This document shows positions 17,347 through 25,449 of a stretch of DNA of 64,000 bases, piece after piece; position 1 is the first letter of the stretch; every line of letters starts with the position of its first letter. The notes under the pieces are model-generated. The model was not told the origin of the DNA and made no database searches. It worked only from the letters and a program-made list of their open reading frames with translations. The stretch is from UBA1672 sp965263215 (GTDB lineage Bacteria; Pseudomonadota; Alphaproteobacteria; Micavibrionales; Micavibrionaceae): NCBI GenBank assembly GCA_965263215.1, contig OZ253663.1:1984001-2048000 (forward strand), given 5' to 3'. A program made the position numbers and the translations under genes.

Positions 17347-18765
17347 ATGAAACCTTTTGTGCATGACATCACAGGCATAGACATCGTTCAGGCTTTTCTG
17401 GCGATAAAGCACATGCCATACAGCCTGTTTCTGGACAGTGCCGATCGCAAACACCCGAGCAGCCGATACAGCTTTGTTATGTGTCAGCCCATTGAAACCA
17501 TCGAGGCCAAAGACGGCAAAGTCACCGTCACAAATTGGGAGCAGCGTTTATCGTTTGAAGGGCAGCCCTTCGCCGTGTTGCAATCGCGCATAAAATCATG
17601 GGTCGAGAACGCAACGAGCATCCCCAACATGCCCCCCTTCCAAGGCGGCGCGGCGGGATTGTTCGGCTATGATTTAGGACGATATCTGGAGGAGTTACCC
17701 GACAGCGCGGATAGCGGCAACAACGTGCCCGATATGGCCGTTGGCATTTATGATCAGGTTCTGGCGCATGATTATTTGATGAAGAAATCCTATATCTTCA
17801 CCCATGCCCGTAACAAAGCCGAGGCGGACAAGAAGCAGGCGCATTTCATTGATTTACTATCCCGCGATGTTGACGCCCCGCCATACGAAGCACATGACAT
17901 CGCATGGACATCAAATTTCAACGAAGATGCTTACACTAAAACTGTGCAACAGGTGATTGATTATATTTATGATGGCGATATTTTTCAGGCCAACCTATCC
18001 CAGCGGTTTGAGGCACAAACACCAGAAGGGTTTGATCCCTTCATTCACTACATGCACATGCGGGAGGTCAACCCCGCGCCTTTCGCGACCTATATGAATA
18101 TTGGTGACGTCAAAATATCGTCGGCCTCACCGGAGCGTTTTGTCACCGTCAAAGATCAAAAGGCTGAGACCTGCCCCATCAAGGGCACACGCCCGCGCGT
18201 GGATGATGTCATCAAAGATCGCAATTACCGCAATGACTTGATGCATAACGAAAAAGACATGGCCGAAAACACCATGATTGTTGATTTGCTGCGCAATGAT
18301 TTATCCAAAGTTTGTATCCCCGACACCATCGAAGTTGTTGATCTGTGTAAGCTCGAGAGCTTCGCCCGCGTGCATCATCTGGTGTCGAATATTCGCGCGA
18401 CATTGGCACAAGATAAAACCGCCGTTGATTTGCTCCGTGGGTGTTTCCCCGGAGGATCCATCACAGGCGCACCGAAAATCAGAGCGATGGAGATCATCGA
18501 AGAATTGGAAGGCGTACGTCGCGGCGCTTATTGTGGCTCTATGGGTTATGTTGGTTTTGATGGCAATATGGATACCAACATCCTGATCCGTACATTGGTT
18601 TATGACGGTAATCGCGTATCCTTGCAGGTGGGTGGTGGTATCGTCGCGGATTCCGATCCTGCCGCAGAATATCAGGAAACTTTGGATAAAGCCGCCGCGA
18701 CATTTGAATCCTTCAAAACGGCGGGCGAAACCGATGATGAGCCTATCCTCTCTAAGGCTGGATAG
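17347..18765 (+). CDS. pabB: Aminodeoxychorismate synthase component I
   Basis: The 472-residue enzyme combines chorismate with ammonia from PabA to make 4-amino-4-deoxychorismate, the precursor of p-aminobenzoate and folate. The chorismate-binding domain is complete. PIKGTRPR near residue 280 carries the PIKGT form typical of PabB, where TrpE has PIAGT. LLRNDLSK, FPGGSITGAPK and the final QVGGGIVADSDP are the other family blocks. PabA is encoded two genes downstream on the same strand, so both subunits are available. Confidence 0.93.
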   Translation: MKPFVHDITGIDIVQAFLAIKHMPYSLFLDSADRKHPSSRYSFVMCQPIETIEAKDGKVTVTNWEQRLSFEGQPFAVLQSRIKSWVENATSIPNMPPFQGGAAGLFGYDLGRYLEELPDSADSGNNVPDMAVGIYDQVLAHDYLMKKSYIFTHARNKAEADKKQAHFIDLLSRDVDAPPYEAHDIAWTSNFNEDAYTKTVQQVIDYIYDGDIFQANLSQRFEAQTPEGFDPFIHYMHMREVNPAPFATYMNIGDVKISSASPERFVTVKDQKAETCPIKGTRPRVDDVIKDRNYRNDLMHNEKDMAENTMIVDLLRNDLSKVCIPDTIEVVDLCKLESFARVHHLVSNIRATLAQDKTAVDLLRGCFPGGSITGAPKIRAMEIIEELEGVRRGAYCGSMGYVGFDGNMDTNILIRTLVYDGNRVSLQVGGGIVADSDPAAEYQETLDKAAATFESFKTAGETDDEPILSKAG

Positions 18766-18768
18766 GCT
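18740..18768 (+). terminator. Hairpin at the pabB stop
   Basis: AGCCTATCC (18740-18748) and GGATAGGCT (18760-18768) are perfect 9-base complements with an 11-base loop. The hairpin overlaps the pabB stop codon. The following sequence (TGTCATATTATTT) is T-rich but not a clean T-run, so it may be a weak terminator or an mRNA-stabilising hairpin. Confidence 0.5.
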
Positions 18769-18840
18769 TGTCATATTATTTGACAGTAATGCCCGAATTC
18801 CCTTACTATCTGCTCGTTATAAACGGGTGATAAATACACA

Positions 18841-20091
18841 ATGATTAAGACTTTCCGAAACATGGCGGCGCGCTTTAACGATCATCGTCGCATAGAGCGA
18901 TTGACCCAGACATCTCTGATGGAGCCTGCCGGTGTTATGGCCGACGGAGAAAGCGACGCATCGAAGATTTTGTTTGGCGCCATGGATACAGTTGAACGTA
19001 TCCTGAAAGAACGCGCCCAACTAGACCGTGAAGGACGCACCGATGAGCCTCTGGTTGTTGTCATTGGTGAAAATCACGACTTCCCCAGTCACCACCTGCA
19101 TAATCTTTTGGTTTTGAAGGCCTTAAACGACATTGATGAAACAACCGTTGTCGGTATGGAACAACGGCGCAGTAATGTCCGAAACTGGCTCAAGCATGGC
19201 AAAGGCTATAACGAAAATGACGATGCCCTGTACGCCACATTCGATAGCGTTGATGCCGATGGAGGTATGAGCCTGTCAGACCAATTGTTACACGGGAAAG
19301 TTAAAAACGCCCCCTACAGCCAAAAAGTATTACAAAGCCAAATACTGGAAATGGGTATTCCCGTTCGTTTTACCGATGCGGCCTTTCAATACAAACCAAC
19401 CGATGACGGACATGTTGAAGTGCCTATCCTTGATAGCGATGCCCCCAAAACCGCGCAGAGTATCGCCGATTGTTGGGTAGAACGCGGCAAAGAATTTGAT
19501 GCCTTTTCACCTGATGGAATCTGGCTCAGAAACCATCATGCCGCGGCGCAAATCAAAGAATTTGCCGCCGAACAGGGGGCGCGTATAGTTGTACAAATGT
19601 CCGGAAATGCCCATGTTCTGGGGCAGATACATTCATCCAATGAAAAGCACCTGCCCGGTCATGACAGTCTGGCACGCAACGTAAAAGATCTGGGCTTGCC
19701 TGTGCTTGCCGTATCTATACATAACTCATCCTTCAGGCAAACAGAAGTGCCCAAGGATCACAAGCTAGACCCGCAGCGCGAAATTATGTCTGTGACGGAC
19801 CTGCCGTCGTTTAAATATCAGGCAAAATCAACATCCTTTGATGAAATTTTTGAATCGCCTGAACAACGCAGAGTCGATGAAGATTTAGCCGATATCGGTT
19901 TCGCTCATGCCACCATAACCCAGAGTAGCCCACAATGGGACAACGCGGCGGAAGGGTTAAAGCAATTGCTTAAAGATTTCGACAAAACCTATCAGGCCAA
20001 TCTTGCCGATCATGCCTCTAAATTTTGGGTTGGCGTCGGTGATTTAGAAGACGATCAGCCAGACGCGCTTGATGGCCAAGATTTCGAATAA
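18841..20091 (+). CDS. ChaN/EreA/TIKI-superfamily-like protein
   Basis: This 416-residue protein has two paired motifs of the ChaN / erythromycin-esterase / TIKI-TraB superfamily: GENHDFPSHH at about residues 76-85, and VVQMSGNAHVLG at about 250-261. A glutamate (GMEQRR) follows the first, as in ChaN-like proteins. Members bind heme or metal or act as hydrolases, so the reaction cannot be named here. No signal peptide is seen, unlike ChaN. The C-terminal 130 residues have no match I recognise. It lies between pabB and pabA, 66 bases from pabA. Confidence 0.6.
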   Translation: MIKTFRNMAARFNDHRRIERLTQTSLMEPAGVMADGESDASKILFGAMDTVERILKERAQLDREGRTDEPLVVVIGENHDFPSHHLHNLLVLKALNDIDETTVVGMEQRRSNVRNWLKHGKGYNENDDALYATFDSVDADGGMSLSDQLLHGKVKNAPYSQKVLQSQILEMGIPVRFTDAAFQYKPTDDGHVEVPILDSDAPKTAQSIADCWVERGKEFDAFSPDGIWLRNHHAAAQIKEFAAEQGARIVVQMSGNAHVLGQIHSSNEKHLPGHDSLARNVKDLGLPVLAVSIHNSSFRQTEVPKDHKLDPQREIMSVTDLPSFKYQAKSTSFDEIFESPEQRRVDEDLADIGFAHATITQSSPQWDNAAEGLKQLLKDFDKTYQANLADHASKFWVGVGDLEDDQPDALDGQDFE

Positions 20092-20157
20092 ATATGAACG
20101 CGACCATGCACTTTCATACTTCCATTTCCTGCCGATACTTCTATAGTCTGCTGCGTT

Positions 20158-20751
20158 ATGATTTTGATCATTGATAATTACGATTCTTTTGTTTACACAC
20201 TCGCCGGCTATGTCGAGCGATTGCACGTAGACGCCATCGTAAAACGTAACGACAAAATCACGCTGGAGGAAATAGAAGACCTAAACCCCGCGGCGATTAT
20301 CTTATCCCCCGGCCCCTGCACCCCGAAGGAAGCAGGCATTTGCATTGATTTGATCAAAAAATTCGGCAACCACATTCCAATTTTAGGTGTGTGTTTAGGC
20401 CACCAAGCCATTGGCGAGGCTTATGGTGGGAAAACGGTGCGCGCACGCAAACCTGTTCATGGCAAAACAAGCGATATAGAACATGACGGATCGGCCTTGT
20501 TTCATAACATCCCGCAATCCATCACGGCGGGGCGTTATCATTCTTTGGTTACAGATCTAAGCGGGTGCGATGTTCTTAAAATTACGGCGCTCTCTACACA
20601 GGATGAAATTATGGCCATAGAGCATTTACACCATCCGGTTTTCGGCGTTCAGTTTCACCCTGAATCAACATTGACGCCGCATGGGCTGGATATCATCAAT
20701 AATTTTATGAACATCGCGCGTGATTGGCACACACAACGTAAAACAGCATAA
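20158..20751 (+). CDS. pabA: Aminodeoxychorismate/anthranilate synthase glutaminase subunit
   Basis: The 197-residue class I glutamine amidotransferase supplies ammonia to PabB (and TrpE if shared). The N-terminal IDNYDSFVY, the nucleophile elbow GVCLGHQA (Cys about residue 80) and the catalytic pair in FGVQFHPES complete the triad. PGPCTPKEAG is the usual oxyanion loop. The location two genes after pabB suggests PabA, although many bacteria use one subunit for both pathways. No strong ribosome-binding site is seen before the ATG. Confidence 0.92.
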   Translation: MILIIDNYDSFVYTLAGYVERLHVDAIVKRNDKITLEEIEDLNPAAIILSPGPCTPKEAGICIDLIKKFGNHIPILGVCLGHQAIGEAYGGKTVRARKPVHGKTSDIEHDGSALFHNIPQSITAGRYHSLVTDLSGCDVLKITALSTQDEIMAIEHLHHPVFGVQFHPESTLTPHGLDIINNFMNIARDWHTQRKTA

Positions 20752-20817
20752 TAAGATATTGAATTATCACTATAAAAATGAATACTCTGTAAGGGTATAA
20801 AACGGGTACTAAATATT

Positions 20818-21744
20818 ATGGACACAATCGAAAAATTTACAGTTTATCTCGGCTCTTCAGGACGTTGCCGCCAGATATTCAAAGACACAGCCACACGCAT
20901 GGGCACGATGATCGGTGAGCAAGGCAAAACACTGGTTTATGGCGGTATGGATGCGGGGCTGATGGGTATTGTTGCCAATAACGCCCTTGATGCGGGTGCA
21001 CCTGTCACGGGCATTATCCCGAAAAGCCTGAAAGACAGTGAACGTATTCACCCACGCCTTTCACAAACCATCCTTGTCCCTGATCTGTGGGAGCGTAAAT
21101 TAAAGATGTTCAAACGCGCCGATGTCATTATCGGATTGGCAGGCGGCTTTGGCACGATAGACGAGGTTCTGGAGGCACTATACTGGGCACATCTGGGCTC
21201 TCACACCAAGCCGATCATTCTGGTCAACACAGACGGCTATTGGGACGATTTCATCACTTACATTGAAGGCCTGCCCGATTTATCACGCAATCACCTGATT
21301 ATTGCAAGCGACGTGGATGATGTGTTTACCAAGCTTGAAAACTGGCAAGCCCCCTTATTGAAGGGCCATCCTGATGCCCTGCCCCATTTCGAAGATGAAA
21401 TTATGCGCGATACGGACGCACCGATCATTTTTGATACGCCAACCGTCAGAAGCGGCTATATCCTCGCCACCGCGCTGGGGCTAAAGCAACTTGGCAAACA
21501 TGACCGCCATATCGGAATCTTAAATAAAGACGGGCAGTTTGATGCCCTGCTACGCTGGATTGAGCTTGCGCAAAAAGAAAAGTTTATCACCGATCATTGC
21601 ACTGATTTATTCAGTGTCGATAACGACATTGATGCGCTTAATGCAAAACTTGACGCTCAAAAAAAAATCGAGATAAACTTGCATCAAGATAAATGGGGGC
21701 CAAGCGAAACGCCGACCCATATAGAAATACACGAAACGGAATAA
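20818..21744 (+). CDS. LOG-family protein with partial internal duplication
   Basis: The 308-residue protein belongs to the LOG family (often misnamed lysine decarboxylase), whose members hydrolyse nucleotide 5'-monophosphates to free base and ribose 5-phosphate. YGGMDAGLMG (about residues 40-49) and WERKLKMF (arginine for catalysis) are present. The signature PGGxGTxxE is seen as AGGFGTIDE, with Ala for Pro. The C-terminus, residues 232-285, repeats the last half of the Rossmann fold: ILNKDGQFDALLRWIE parallels LVNTDGYWDDFITYIE. The length exceeds the usual 180-200. The next gene is 4 bases downstream. Confidence 0.8.
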   Translation: MDTIEKFTVYLGSSGRCRQIFKDTATRMGTMIGEQGKTLVYGGMDAGLMGIVANNALDAGAPVTGIIPKSLKDSERIHPRLSQTILVPDLWERKLKMFKRADVIIGLAGGFGTIDEVLEALYWAHLGSHTKPIILVNTDGYWDDFITYIEGLPDLSRNHLIIASDVDDVFTKLENWQAPLLKGHPDALPHFEDEIMRDTDAPIIFDTPTVRSGYILATALGLKQLGKHDRHIGILNKDGQFDALLRWIELAQKEKFITDHCTDLFSVDNDIDALNAKLDAQKKIEINLHQDKWGPSETPTHIEIHETE

Positions 21745-21748
21745 TATC

Positions 21749-22315
21749 ATGGCACTGTCAGAAGAATTCGAAGCCAAAGCCGAAGGTGTTGTTCATCAGC
21801 TCCATACGTTAGTTGATGATAATTTACCATGGCGCGCCGATCTGCAGGCGGCACTTTCAAGCATTCAATTCACACCTGAACAGGAACAGGCCATCCGTGA
21901 CAAGGCCACGCCAACCACATTTCAGGATATGGGCGGCGGCGAAGCCATGAATGATTTCTCAACACGTATTACCCACGCCTTCAGGGATTCCATCGCCAAC
22001 ACAACGATGCTGTTGGAAATGGTAACAATGTCAGGGGATGAGGAACAAACCCTTAACACGCTGACGCAAATAAAGATGAACATTCAGGATCTGGAGCATA
22101 ATTACCCATTGATGCTCGGCGAGAACTTACCCGAAAGTGTAGAGCAGGTTCTTGATACGTATGAGGCTGATATCCTGCCGCAAATTAACGGTATGATTGA
22201 TGAATTGGCGCAATCAACCGGCATTGACCCGAACAACATCCCATATAACAGCAGTTATCAACACATCACGGCCTTACCGGAAGATGTGTTCACAAACACT
22301 GCGACACACGGGTAA
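21749..22315 (+). CDS. Uncharacterised helical protein, operon partner of LOG gene
   Basis: The 188-residue product appears mainly alpha-helical and acidic, with no signal peptide, no membrane segment and no Cys. It starts four bases after the stop of the LOG gene with GGAAT as ribosome-binding site, so the two are co-expressed. It ends convergent with the lipoprotein gene at 22317. No family is recognised. A role with the LOG protein is inferred only from the operon. Confidence 0.6.
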   Translation: MALSEEFEAKAEGVVHQLHTLVDDNLPWRADLQAALSSIQFTPEQEQAIRDKATPTTFQDMGGGEAMNDFSTRITHAFRDSIANTTMLLEMVTMSGDEEQTLNTLTQIKMNIQDLEHNYPLMLGENLPESVEQVLDTYEADILPQINGMIDELAQSTGIDPNNIPYNSSYQHITALPEDVFTNTATHG

Positions 22316-22316
22316 T

Positions 22317-23144
22317 TTAAATTTCGTAAATCGGGCCGGCGTCTTTTTGCATGCGCTTCAATTCACCGATATATTTCGCCGTTTCAGTGGTGATCATCTT
22401 TTGGAAAATACTTGTGAATTGCTCTTGGCTAGGCCCTTCGACTTGGCCTTCAACACCCAAATAATCAGACATTTCAAGGCGCGCAACCGAAAGCGCTAAC
22501 TGGTCATAATTATCTTCAATCAATTTATTGATACGCGTTTCTAGAACATCTTCTTTAATCATGCCTTTAACGTCACCAATGACATTATCATTAACCTCAA
22601 GAACGATATCTTTCCATTCCTGCGCAGCCTCTTGGATCATGTCGAGCGGATAGAGCGCATAAACATCATCCATACGGTCTGAAGCTATTGTGACGAGTAT
22701 TTCTCTGAATTTATCAGGACTCTGTGTATCATAAGGGTTGGCCACGATATCACTGGCCAAATCGTGGAGTTCTGCATTTTGATCGCGGCAATCAAAAAAT
22801 GTGGCGAGTTTTTCTTCGCGATCTTCTTTATACATTTGAATACGCTGGGAAATTGTTGTTTCCGCTTCGGGATTATCGTCATCAACCACCCCTGCGAAAC
22901 TATCCCCCGCCGCGATTTTCTCATACACATCACGATTAACCAGAGTTTCCACCAAATCGCTGTGGCATCCTTCATCTGTCAGGGATAACGCATCCGGATC
23001 CGCCTGTAAGAAAAGTCTTGCCTCCGTTGCCTCTGATGACATATCGGCGCCTTCGGGGCGCGTATCTGCGTTAGACGCACAGCCAGAGAGCGTCAACCAT
23101 AACGCCGTCATTGTGCTTAAACCGAATGCTGTTGCTTTATTCAT
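22317..23144 (-). CDS. Putative lipoprotein, unknown function
   Basis: The 275-residue protein has a classic lipoprotein signal: MNKATAFGL, a hydrophobic core and LSGC with Cys at about residue 22. The mature part is acidic and helical with two further Cys (DEGCHSD and FFDCRD) that could form a disulfide. Residues 160-260 look like long helices. No domain is recognised. Its stop is one base from the stop of the convergent gene at 21749. Confidence 0.65.
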   Translation of the reverse strand: MNKATAFGLSTMTALWLTLSGCASNADTRPEGADMSSEATEARLFLQADPDALSLTDEGCHSDLVETLVNRDVYEKIAAGDSFAGVVDDDNPEAETTISQRIQMYKEDREEKLATFFDCRDQNAELHDLASDIVANPYDTQSPDKFREILVTIASDRMDDVYALYPLDMIQEAAQEWKDIVLEVNDNVIGDVKGMIKEDVLETRINKLIEDNYDQLALSVARLEMSDYLGVEGQVEGPSQEQFTSIFQKMITTETAKYIGELKRMQKDAGPIYEI

Positions 23145-23230
23145 GATATCCCGCCTGTACTTTTTTTTATTTGTTTTTTCTGGCTATTAGAAAACCAGAT
23201 TCCAATAATTATGTCAAGAAACGACAGCGC

Positions 23231-23617
23231 CTATGGACTACGCCATGTGATGGCTTTGCGCCCTTCGTCACGGGCGCATTCAGCCAGTTCCTGTAGGGAA
23301 TATTCATCCCTTTTTTCAATGGCCTTACACAACATGGGCACGTTAACCCCGCCAATAACTTCAACGTCCAGTGTATTAAGCAAAGAGAGCATAAGATATC
23401 CGGCCGGTGCATTCATGCTATCGGTGAAGACAAGAACGCCCTGCCCGCTATCAACGGTATCTATTGCGGTAATAATGGCTTGTCTTTGTTCATCCGCATC
23501 TTCATCGGGATGAAGCGGAACGGCAATGATTTTCTCTTGCGCACCGATAATGCCCTGCATGGCGATTAATACCGCCTCGGGGAAAACATCAAATCCGACA
23601 ACAACAAGACCAATCAT
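23231..23617 (-). CDS. EIIA-Man-like PTS domain lacking the phospho-histidine
   Basis: This 128-residue protein aligns along its length with the mannose/fructose EIIA domain (IIGAQEKIIAVPLHPDEDAD, IDTVDSGQGVLVFTD, VEVIGGVNVPMLCKA). In active proteins the N-terminus reads like MIGIVLVTHG, with the phosphorylated His at residue 9 or 10. Here it reads MIGLVVVGFD, so the His is replaced by Phe. The GGTPSN-type motif is also changed to MNAPAGYL. Phosphotransfer is therefore unlikely; a binding or regulatory role is inferred. No other PTS gene is nearby. Confidence 0.75.
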   Translation of the reverse strand: MIGLVVVGFDVFPEAVLIAMQGIIGAQEKIIAVPLHPDEDADEQRQAIITAIDTVDSGQGVLVFTDSMNAPAGYLMLSLLNTLDVEVIGGVNVPMLCKAIEKRDEYSLQELAECARDEGRKAITWRSP

Positions 23618-23650
23618 AGCACTACCTTAAGGGGGGTTATGGAACAGAGC

Positions 23651-24685
23651 TTAATGGATGCTTGGGGCTTCCAATTCATCTTTAAGCGTTTGGATATGTT
23701 CTATTTGTTCAGCTGTGAGCGGATCTGTCAATAAGTCAGCGGCTTCTATTGCACCACTGCGTAAATCAGAAACCCGCCTTGGATCTTCCGAAGCCGATAC
23801 AGTTTCGACATTATAAATCGGATCAGCGTAGGTTACGCCGAACTTCGCACCGGCTGGTGCGTTTTTCTTTTCAATCGCAACTAGTTCCGCAAATAATTCG
23901 GGGTTATCATGCTCCAGTTGTTCACGATAAACCTCAGCCAAAGCCACAAGTCTTTGAATACCCGGATCAGGCTCAAACCCGCCCAGTTCACAACATTTCA
24001 CATGATCACGCCAATACGCCATGCCCGTATTACGCGGGCTTGCACCCGGAACACCTTTTGATGTGGCGATTATGGCGGCTTTTTCTTCTATCGTCAGGCC
24101 GCCTTCTTCACCATCGCGTCCCAAATATAACGGATTGGATTGGTCTGCCGCGCAGATTAACCCTTTCACCGTGCCATTTCGGCGCGTTTCAACATCAACC
24201 ACCTTATATTCGTAAATCGGGTTGAGTGATGTTTCGCGTAGCGCAAAATCTTTGATGTTTTTAAGAACACGATCGGCAAAGTTCCCATCCCCATCACCGG
24301 CATTAATCTCCTGCACGACACCAGGCAAACCACCTTTGCCGTCTTCCGTGGGTAATGCGCCCATTGTAACACCCAGATTTTCAGGCGTTCCGCGATAATG
24401 ACGATCTTTACAAAATGCACCCTTTTCCCAGCCTTTGGCCACGCCGCCATATTCAATGTCATTTTCTGTAGCCGGATCACCGATGAGAGAGCCATAGCCA
24501 AATTGGCGAAGGCCGCCTGTCATTTCGATATCTTCAATCAAGGCGACGCGATCATCATCCACCATGTGTAAATAGCGTGACAACGCCCCATCAATTTTTG
24601 CGCGCTCATCTTCGGTTAATTCAAAAGGTTTTTTGGAGGCCCCTGCAAACTCATCGTCACTTAATGACATATCACCCATATTCAT
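23651..24685 (-). CDS. ChaC-like gamma-glutamylcyclotransferase
   Basis: The predicted 344-residue protein shows ChaC family blocks in order: FGYGSLIGDP (residues 62-71), then AFCKDRHYRGTPENLGVTMG, then the catalytic-glutamate region ALRETSLNPIYEYKVVDV, then GTVKGLICAADQSNPLYLG, then NTGMAYWRDHVKCCELGGFE. ChaC enzymes cleave glutathione to 5-oxoproline and Cys-Gly. It is longer than usual (about 230), with a 60-residue N-terminus and 60 extra residues at the end. The ATG at 24685 is chosen because an upstream ATG at 24733 lies next to the atp terminator; 24679 and 24670 are also possible. Confidence 0.8.
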   Translation of the reverse strand: MNMGDMSLSDDEFAGASKKPFELTEDERAKIDGALSRYLHMVDDDRVALIEDIEMTGGLRQFGYGSLIGDPATENDIEYGGVAKGWEKGAFCKDRHYRGTPENLGVTMGALPTEDGKGGLPGVVQEINAGDGDGNFADRVLKNIKDFALRETSLNPIYEYKVVDVETRRNGTVKGLICAADQSNPLYLGRDGEEGGLTIEEKAAIIATSKGVPGASPRNTGMAYWRDHVKCCELGGFEPDPGIQRLVALAEVYREQLEHDNPELFAELVAIEKKNAPAGAKFGVTYADPIYNVETVSASEDPRRVSDLRSGAIEAADLLTDPLTAEQIEHIQTLKDELEAPSIH

Positions 24686-24737
24686 TATTATTTCATTGCC
24701 ATGAAGTTTAATGGAATACGTAAATATAGTCAAAAAC

Positions 24738-24763
24738 GAAAAAAGCCACGCACAAGCGCAGCT
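24738..24763 (-). terminator. Terminator of the ATP synthase operon
   Basis: On the minus strand an 8-base stem (AGCTGCGC with GCGTGGCT, two G-T pairs) has a TTGT loop and is followed by a T-run. It begins 25 bases after the atpC stop. Confidence 0.7.
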
Positions 24764-24788
24764 TTATAAATTAGATTAAGGATTCTCT

Positions 24789-25199
24789 TTAAATACCAAC
24801 AACAGCAGATATTTTTGCCTTCGTGATGGCGATTTTTTCTTTGATACGCTCTTTGTCGAGCTTTTCTTCGGCCATGCCCAAATCTTCACCAAGGTCAGTG
24901 AGGTGCTGCTCCAGACTTTCTTTATTCAAATCCTTCACAGGAATGGCATCTTCGGCCAAAACCGTACAGCTTTCAGCCGTCACATCGGCAAAACCGCCTG
25001 CAATGAAAATTTCCTGCTTATCGCCGCCCGGCTCTCTTTGAAGACGAACAACACCGGGTTTTAGAGAAGACAGAAGTGAACTATGCCCCTTCATGACGCC
25101 AAAAAAACCTTCGTCTCCGGGCATTTCCGCCAGATAAACAGCTTCAGAAACCAGTTTTTCTTCCGGTGATACAAGTTCGAATTGAATGACATTGCTCAT
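24789..25199 (-). CDS. atpC: F1 ATP synthase epsilon subunit
   Basis: The 136-residue protein is the epsilon subunit of the central stalk, which couples rotation to catalysis and inhibits ATP hydrolysis. The N-terminal beta-sandwich is clear: FELVSPEEKLVS, then MPGDEGFFGVMKGHSSLLSSLKPG, then GGFADV. The C-terminal helical hairpin (residues 88-136) is complete. It is the last gene of the operon, and a terminator follows within 30 bases. Confidence 0.95.
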   Translation of the reverse strand: MSNVIQFELVSPEEKLVSEAVYLAEMPGDEGFFGVMKGHSSLLSSLKPGVVRLQREPGGDKQEIFIAGGFADVTAESCTVLAEDAIPVKDLNKESLEQHLTDLGEDLGMAEEKLDKERIKEKIAITKAKISAVVGI

Positions 25200-25223
25200 A
25201 GTTTAAATCCTATACCTTACCTG

Positions 25224-25445
25224 TTACGCCGTTTTCCATTTAATCTGGAATTCCAGCTCTTCTTCGCCGTCTTCACGTTCATGCTCAATACTGAACTCAG
25301 CATTGTCAGGAACGGAAATTTTTTCACCTGCGAAATGGAATTCCACTTTTTTTCCCGTTTCAAGTGCGTCAGCAACGCGGCGGAGCTTTTTAACAAAATC
25401 CTCCACCGAGTTTACTTTTTCAATATCACGGTCGCTTTGCGTCAT
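25224..25445 (-). CDS. Amphi-Trp domain protein inside the atp operon
   Basis: The 73-residue protein fits the amphi-Trp domain: helix SVEDFVKKLRRVADALETGK, strand VEFHFAGEKISVPDNAEF, then a Glu-rich strand pair ending in FQIKW, with the terminal tryptophan that names the family. The biochemical role of this domain is unknown to me. It is placed between atpD (4 bases away) and atpC (24 bases away), so it must be co-transcribed. Standard alphaproteobacterial atp operons have no gene here. Confidence 0.75.
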   Translation of the reverse strand: MTQSDRDIEKVNSVEDFVKKLRRVADALETGKKVEFHFAGEKISVPDNAEFSIEHEREDGEEELEFQIKWKTA

Positions 25446-25449
25446 TTAA

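Noticed and set aside
20818..21744. Lysine decarboxylase annotation for the LOG gene
   Set aside because: The GGxGT/ERK motifs are of the LOG phosphoribohydrolase family, for which the older 'lysine decarboxylase' name is a known misannotation.
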